NCBI GenBank assembly: GCA_947625755.1
Contig: CANQPJ010000008.1
Coordinates: forward strand, 54,937-118,936
Length of the DNA stretch: 64,000 nucleotides
Source of the DNA: an uncultured Lachnospiraceae bacterium
GTDB taxonomy: Bacteria > Bacillota > Clostridia > Lachnospirales > Lachnospiraceae
Direction of reading: 5' to 3'
In this document: positions 58,726-64,000 of the stretch, one piece after another
Position numbering within the stretch: the first letter of the stretch is position 1
Layout: every line of letters begins with the position of its first letter
Made by a program: the position numbers and the translations under genes
Notes under the pieces: model-generated
What the model was told of the DNA's origin: nothing
Databases searched by the model: none
Seen by the model: only the letters and a program-made list of their open reading frames with translations

Positions 58726-59619
58726 TTAGTCAAGTTTTGACTCTTCAACATCTTCCAGACTTTTTAATTCCTTAATCTCATCCGCCGCCAAATCAAATTT
58801 CTTTTTCTTTGGCTTAAACTTTAATTCTTTAATGGCATATTCCTTCACTTCTCTCTCGTCATCCTGTTCGATAACAATCTTGACCTTCTGTCGGAGAACA
58901 TTAACACTGACCACTTCGCCCTGCAGTCCGTCAAAAGTTTTCACGACTTCTCCTATATCCGGAAGATTAGAATTCAGATACTCATATGCTTCCTGTTCAT
59001 TCTTTAGACAGCACATCAGCCTTCCGCAAATTCCTGAAATTTTTGTTGGGTTTAACGACAGATTCTGCTCCTTTGCCATTTTTATGGACACCGGAATAAA
59101 TTCTGATAAATATGTGTTACAACAAAGCGGTCTTCCACAGATTCCTATTCCTCCGAGCATTTTTGTCTCATCTCGTACCCCTACCTGCCTTAATTCAATT
59201 CTTGTCTTAAATACAGCAGCCAAGTCCTTAACCAATTCTCTAAAGTCAATTCTGCCGTCTGCCGTAAAATAAAAAAGAACTTTATTATTATCAAAGGTAT
59301 ACTCTGCATCAATCAGCTTCATTTCCAGACCATGTTTTTCTATTTTTTCTTTACAAATCTTAAATGCCTTTTTTTCTTCATCCTTCTTTTTCTGTGCCTT
59401 TTTATCATCTTCCGGTGTTGCTATTCTCATAACAGCCTTTAATGGCATAACAACATCTTCTTCGCGGACTTCTTTGACATCTTCTACCACAGATCCGTAC
59501 TCCACCCCTCTTGCAGTTTCAACAATCACATGGTCTCCTAATTTTATATCCAGCCCTGCAGGATCAAAATTATATATCTTTCCCGCCTGTCTGAATCTAA
59601 CACCTATTACTTTTATCAT
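58726..59619 (-). CDS. ricT: PSP1/RicT (YaaT) regulatory iron-sulfur subunit
   Basis: GIGICGRPLCCNTYLSEFIPVSIKMAKEQNLSLNPTKISGICGRLMCCLKNEQEAYEYL. Confidence 0.95.
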   Translation of the reverse strand: MIKVIGVRFRQAGKIYNFDPAGLDIKLGDHVIVETARGVEYGSVVEDVKEVREEDVVMPLKAVMRIATPEDDKKAQKKKDEEKKAFKICKEKIEKHGLEMKLIDAEYTFDNNKVLFYFTADGRIDFRELVKDLAAVFKTRIELRQVGVRDETKMLGGIGICGRPLCCNTYLSEFIPVSIKMAKEQNLSLNPTKISGICGRLMCCLKNEQEAYEYLNSNLPDIGEVVKTFDGLQGEVVSVNVLRQKVKIVIEQDDEREVKEYAIKELKFKPKKKKFDLAADEIKELKSLEDVEESKLD

Positions 59620-60677
59620 TTCTTTATCCTTTCTTTTATCGCCAAAAACAAAACTTCCATCGTCACATCAAAATTAACATTTGATTTTATCCTGCTTTCT
59701 GCATAATCTATCGCTTTTAAAATACTATTCAAATCAAAAAAATTTATCTTACCCGACATTTCCTGTATGAATTTATATTCATCCTGAAATATCAGACTGT
59801 CAATATTTCCTGTTGCCTTATATACCAATACATCCCGAAACCAAATGCGCATAAGGCTGAAATATTCGTCAATCTGCTTTTTAAAAGAACCTGCCTCTGC
59901 TATATTCGTGGTGACATTGTCCATTCCACCTCTCTCCAAAGACATCAACATACCTGTTACATGCTGCTTTAATTCTTTAAAATCCTCTGAAGTCGCCAGT
60001 TTAATCGCTTTTCCCGGATTTCCTCCACTAAAAACTGCTGCAACATTTGCTTCATAAGGATTCACTCCATACTCCGACATCAACTGATTCTTTATCGTCT
60101 CTTCCTTAACCGGTCTGATGTTTAAGAGCACACATCTGGATAATATCGTAGGGAGAAACATATCGGCATTGGTCGTCAATAAAATAATAATCGCATATTC
60201 CGGCGGCTCCTCTATTGTTTTTAAAAGTGCGTTCTGTGCCTGCACCGTCATCTTTTCACTGTCTGCTATGATATATATTTTATAACGGCTGCTATATGGC
60301 TTTATGTCAATATCATCATTTATCTGCTCTCTGATTTCATCAACACCGATACCTGATTTTTTATAAGTTACATATTTAATATCCGGCTGATTTTTTGAAT
60401 CTGCCTGTTTACAGGATTTACACCTTCCACAGGCTCTGCCGGTTACTGTTTTCTCCGTATCCTCTACACCAAAATCAAACTGCATATTATTATCAGCATA
60501 AAATTCCGGATTATTGTCCACACACTGCAACGCTTTGGCAAATTCTTCTGCCAGCCGTATCTTTCCTGTGCCTTCTTCCCCATTAATAATATAGGCATGG
60601 GAAATTTTTTTCATTTTGATTGCATTTTCAAAATGCTTTACTATATGATTTTGACCCAAAACTCTTGCTGACTCCAT
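59616..60677 (-). CDS. holB: DNA polymerase III delta' subunit
   Basis: HAYIINGEEGTGKIRLAEEFAKAL, CGRCKSCKQADSKNQPDI, QNALLKTIEEPPEYAIIILLTTNADMFLPTILSRC. Confidence 0.93.
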   Translation of the reverse strand: MESARVLGQNHIVKHFENAIKMKKISHAYIINGEEGTGKIRLAEEFAKALQCVDNNPEFYADNNMQFDFGVEDTEKTVTGRACGRCKSCKQADSKNQPDIKYVTYKKSGIGVDEIREQINDDIDIKPYSSRYKIYIIADSEKMTVQAQNALLKTIEEPPEYAIIILLTTNADMFLPTILSRCVLLNIRPVKEETIKNQLMSEYGVNPYEANVAAVFSGGNPGKAIKLATSEDFKELKQHVTGMLMSLERGGMDNVTTNIAEAGSFKKQIDEYFSLMRIWFRDVLVYKATGNIDSLIFQDEYKFIQEMSGKINFFDLNSILKAIDYAESRIKSNVNFDVTMEVLFLAIKERIKK

Positions 60678-60867
60678 ATTGACCTTCCAAATTTCCCACA
60701 TACAAATAAATTAAAGTCTCTTAACAATAAAGTCTGCAAAGAAAGATATGCATAAAACTTTATCATTCTTAATAATATCATATTTCATCCATTGTTTCCA
60801 CAATCTGCTCTACATAAACTTTTTCCATATTTGTCAATACAGATTTTTCCATCTCTAATTTTTTGGA

Positions 60868-61458
60868 TTAATCTTTATATTCCTTAATTGTTCTCACAAT
60901 TTCTTCAATGCAGCAATCAATATTATCATTTATATATCTTCTGACTATTCCGGCATTTTTCAGATTCTCTTCCTTAAAATCTTCTTCATCTGCCAGAAAA
61001 CGTCTGCAAAGTTCAGCGTATTTGGGCTGCTCCTGTTTTCTTTCACGCCTTACCGCCCTTTCGAGCCTCTCACCGTTTTCCACTTCAATATATAGCGGAA
61101 CCACAAAATCTCTTCCATAATATTTTACCATATCATTGTAAGACTCCAAGGTTCCGATATACAAATAATCTCCTTTTCCCAAGTCAATCTGTCCGTCATC
61201 TGCCGTAAAATAACTCCATATTCCATGAACTGTATTGTAGTCCCTGCACTCGATAACTTTCGACATATCTTTCATTTCCTGTAATCTCTCTTTGGAGACA
61301 AAATGATACTCCACCCCTTCTGTCTCCCCTTGCCGCATAGGTCTGGTGGTATATCCAACAACCGTTTTCAGATTTAATTCCCTGTTTTCTTTTAAAAATT
61401 GAAAAATCGTGTCCTTTCCACTGCAGCTTTTTCCTAATACAAAAAATATCTTTGACAT
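60868..61458 (-). CDS. Guanylate kinase-like protein
   Basis: MSKIFFVLGKSCSGKDTIFQFLKENRELNLKTVVGYTTRPMRQGETEGVEYHFVSKE. Confidence 0.9.
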   Translation of the reverse strand: MSKIFFVLGKSCSGKDTIFQFLKENRELNLKTVVGYTTRPMRQGETEGVEYHFVSKERLQEMKDMSKVIECRDYNTVHGIWSYFTADDGQIDLGKGDYLYIGTLESYNDMVKYYGRDFVVPLYIEVENGERLERAVRRERKQEQPKYAELCRRFLADEEDFKEENLKNAGIVRRYINDNIDCCIEEIVRTIKEYKD

Positions 61459-61496
61459 ATTTCTCTCCATTCTTCTGTCTTCATTAATTAGACAAG

Positions 61497-63035
61497 TCAG
61501 CACAGGACTTTTATCTTTTCCCGTTCTATCCCCTTTACATTCAGCCCCATTTTCTTACTATCCACAAGTTCTTCTATCACTTTTTCAGAAATTATCTCCC
61601 CCGGTACAATTAAAGGAATTTCCGGTGGATAAATATATATATATTGTGCGGAAATCCTTCCCTTTGCATATTTGAGCATAATTTCTTCTGCATCACTTAT
61701 TCCTGCTTCATAAATAGACATTGTTGTAAATCCACTTTGCACACCTTCGGAATTTTGTATCTTGGTTTTCTTCTGCCCGCTTTCCTCTGTATCTTCCACT
61801 TTCGTTGTTTTATTTCTATCCTGCTCTAAAATGTTATTTTCTAAATTGTATAAATGAATATTTTCACTGGTATCTTTATCAATTTCTTTCAATGCCCTTG
61901 CTAACATTAATATCTGCTCCATGTCATCGCACATTGTAGTCATTGCCAATACATACTTTGCTGAAGCCATCTCAATTTCAAAATTATATTTATCCCTAAG
62001 AATATCTTCTAAATTTTTTCCATTCAGCAAATTTACATTGGAATAAATAATCAGTTTAGAACTGTCAAAATCAAAAACCCCATTTTCTCCTATCAATTCT
62101 TTACCCGGAACTATAATATTCTCCAGTTTATCTGTCTCTGTATGAAATTTTTCTATTGTCATTAATAATTGCTCTGTTTTTTCTTTACCATTTGCCTGAA
62201 GCTCTCTGATACATTTATCAAGACTTGCCATCAGCACATAGGAAGGACTGCTGGACTGATATATGGAAAGAGCATCCTGTATTTTATCTGCCTCAATTCT
62301 CTTTTCACACAAATGTAAAAATGCTGTCTGTGTCATCGCCGGTAAAGTCTTATGCGCGCTTTCAATCACAATATCTGCTCCTAATTTATATGCAGGTTGT
62401 GGTAAATTTTCATGAATTCCAAAATGCGCCCCATGCGCCTCATCAACAATCAACACACTGCCATAATGATGCACAATTTCTGCAATGCTTTTTATATCAG
62501 AAACAATCCCTTCATAAGTAGGACTGCTAATAACTACAGCTTTAATTTTTTCTCCCTGCTTCGCTGCCTGCTCTAACAGTTTCCCTACATCTTCCGGCTT
62601 ATAGCCACCGTATATTCCATATTTTTTTATAATTTGCGGATAAATATAATGGGTCTTTAAATTTCTGCTCTCTATTGCATTATATATTGCTTTATGACAG
62701 TTCCTTCCTATTATAATACTGTCACCAATATCTGTTACTGCATGAATTGCTGACAGTAATCCGCAGGAACTTCCATTTACCAAAAACCACGTTTTATCTG
62801 TTCCGAAAAATTTAGCCGCATTGTCCATGGATTTTTTAATAATTCCCTCCGGGTGATGAAGATTGTCAAAATCTTTTATTTCTGTAATATCAATCTCATA
62901 AGGATCAATTCCATTTATCAAACTTTTGCTCTGTGCAAACAACCTTTCATTCCTTTTATGCCCCGGCATATGAAATGGATATTTTCCGTTTTCTTTATAT
63001 TCCATTAATTTCTCATATAAACCCTTTTCACTCAT
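61497..63035 (-). CDS. Orn/Lys/Arg decarboxylase family (fold-type I PLP)
   Basis: YPFHMPGHKRNERLF, SSPTYEGIVSDI, VDEAHGAHFG, ADIVIESAHKTLPAMTQTAFLH; C-terminal domain YPPEIPLIVPGEIIS. Confidence 0.94.
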   Translation of the reverse strand: MSEKGLYEKLMEYKENGKYPFHMPGHKRNERLFAQSKSLINGIDPYEIDITEIKDFDNLHHPEGIIKKSMDNAAKFFGTDKTWFLVNGSSCGLLSAIHAVTDIGDSIIIGRNCHKAIYNAIESRNLKTHYIYPQIIKKYGIYGGYKPEDVGKLLEQAAKQGEKIKAVVISSPTYEGIVSDIKSIAEIVHHYGSVLIVDEAHGAHFGIHENLPQPAYKLGADIVIESAHKTLPAMTQTAFLHLCEKRIEADKIQDALSIYQSSSPSYVLMASLDKCIRELQANGKEKTEQLLMTIEKFHTETDKLENIIVPGKELIGENGVFDFDSSKLIIYSNVNLLNGKNLEDILRDKYNFEIEMASAKYVLAMTTMCDDMEQILMLARALKEIDKDTSENIHLYNLENNILEQDRNKTTKVEDTEESGQKKTKIQNSEGVQSGFTTMSIYEAGISDAEEIMLKYAKGRISAQYIYIYPPEIPLIVPGEIISEKVIEELVDSKKMGLNVKGIEREKIKVLC

Positions 63036-63216
63036 AGAGTAAATTATAGCATAAAAAAAGCATGATTACGATATTTTCTCAAACACACATCTTCCCTCAT
63101 TCATTTCACTTATACCTGCTATACGACTTGTAGCAAAAAAACAGTCAATAGAAATATACAAGTACCTTTCTACTGACTGTCTCTTTCCTTTTTGCATAGC
63201 TTTATGCTAAAACAAA

Positions 63217-63289
<73 letters not shown>

Positions 63290-63295
63290 ATTGAA

Positions 63296-63369
63296 TTGCG
63301 GGAATAGGATTTGAACCTATGACCTCCGGGTTATGAGCCCGGCGAGCTTCCAGACTGCTCCACCCCGCG
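63296..63369 (-). tRNA. tRNA-fMet (CAT), initiator-like
   Basis: CGCGGGGTGGAGCAGTCTGGAAGCTCGCCGGGCTCATAACCCGGAGGTCATAGGTTCAAATCCTATTCCCGCAA; C1/A72 mismatch and GGG/CCC anticodon stem. Confidence 0.93.
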
Positions 63370-63418
63370 CTGTTATTTAATTATATTTTCTTTTTAAAAT
63401 AATATTCTAAAAAGATAC

Positions 63419-63500
63419 TGGGCAGAGAAGGATTCGAACCTTCGAAGGCGGTGCCAGCAGATTTACAGTCTGTCCCCTTTGGCCACTCGGGAATCTGCCC
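63419..63500 (-). tRNA. tRNA-Tyr (GTA)
   Basis: GGGCAGATTCCCGAGTGGCCAAAGGGGACAGACTGTAAATCTGCTGGCACCGCCTTCGAAGGTTCGAATCCTTCTCTGCCCA; long variable arm. Confidence 0.95.
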
Positions 63501-63579
63501 ATAATAGCTAAGAAAGTGATTAAAATATATAATATAATCAAATCAAACTTGAATGATAGTGCTTTCTTTTGCCATCATA

Positions 63580-63652
63580 AGCCGATGAACGGACTCGAAC
63601 CGTTAACCTGCTGATTACAAATCAGCTGCTCTGCCAATTGAGCCACATCGGC
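63580..63652 (-). tRNA. tRNA-Thr (TGT)
   Basis: GCCGATGTGGCTCAATTGGCAGAGCAGCTGATTTGTAATCAGCAGGTTAACGGTTCGAGTCCGTTCATCGGC. Confidence 0.95.
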
Positions 63653-63688
63653 ACATTTCTTTTATCACTGTACATTTTAATGTACGAG

Positions 63689-63761
63689 TGGGACCTACAG
63701 GGCTCGAACCTGTGACCCCCTGCTTGTAAGGCAGATGCTCTCCCAGCTGAGCTAAGATCCC
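63689..63761 (-). tRNA. tRNA-Val (TAC)
   Basis: GGGATCTTAGCTCAGCTGGGAGAGCATCTGCCTTACAAGCAGGGGGTCACAGGTTCGAGCCCTGTAGGTCCCA. Confidence 0.95.
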
Positions 63762-63849
63762 AAAATCCAATCGTTATATACGAAAAATAAAAGAGGTTGA
63801 GAAAGCCTTTTTGCTTTCGACCTCCTCATCATAAAATATACTAATAAAA

Positions 63850-63923
63850 CGACCCGGATGGGGTTCGAACCCACGACCTCCGCCGTGACAGGGCGGCGCT
63901 CTAACCAGCTGAGCCACCGGGCC
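63850..63923 (-). tRNA. tRNA-Asp (GTC)
   Basis: GGCCCGGTGGCTCAGCTGGTTAGAGCGCCGCCCTGTCACGGCGGAGGTCGTGGGTTCGAACCCCATCCGGGTCG. Confidence 0.95.
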
Positions 63924-63990
63924 AATATGAATGCATTGTACATTCAAAACTACATACTGAAATTCTTTCCATCCGCTTCCTTACCCTTCT

Positions 63991-64000
63991 GGTTAAGCCC
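63991..64000 (-). rRNA. Possible last nucleotides of 23S rRNA (cut by window edge)
   Basis: Reverse strand begins GGGCTTAACC, matching the usual clostridial 23S 3' end (...GGTCGAGGGCTTAACC), followed by a typical trailer. Only 10 nt visible. Confidence 0.4.

Noticed and set aside
63752-63943. 63-aa ORF on - strand
   Set aside because: Translation of tRNA-Asp and the spacer.

Overview
64 kb of a low-GC Firmicutes chromosome, most likely Lachnospiraceae judging by gene content and protein style; this assignment is an inference. Most genes are on the minus strand. Housekeeping blocks: rpsF-ssb-rpsR; metG with a T-box leader, tatD, rsmA, a cell-wall amidase, sua5; ptsH-ptsI; rsmI, trmN6-like, ricT, holB, gmk-like, Orn/Lys/Arg decarboxylase. 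There are eight tRNA genes, six of them clustered next to a probable 23S rRNA 3' end at the right edge. Accessory or envelope blocks: a complete Tad/Flp-type pilus locus (about 20-29 kb), an ECF sigma/anti-sigma pair, several secreted proteins with Lys-rich Ig-like domains, a GntR-regulated ABC exporter, and an ECF-type vitamin transporter operon with two DUF4430 proteins, one of which has a transcobalamin-like architecture. The strongest candidate for something undescribed is a non-coding element present twice (about 2.77-3.15 kb and 45.84-46.16 kb). Each copy is a tandem array of roughly 74-bp units. Each unit folds into a hairpin closed by TATATGTAA/TTACATATA, with compensatory changes between copies, and the array ends in a shared hairpin module. 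Other notable items are a perfect 31-bp-arm palindrome over the gntR promoter, an internal lipobox in the middle of the prenyltransferase-repeat/DUF4430 protein, and a fruK remnant beside the second hairpin array.
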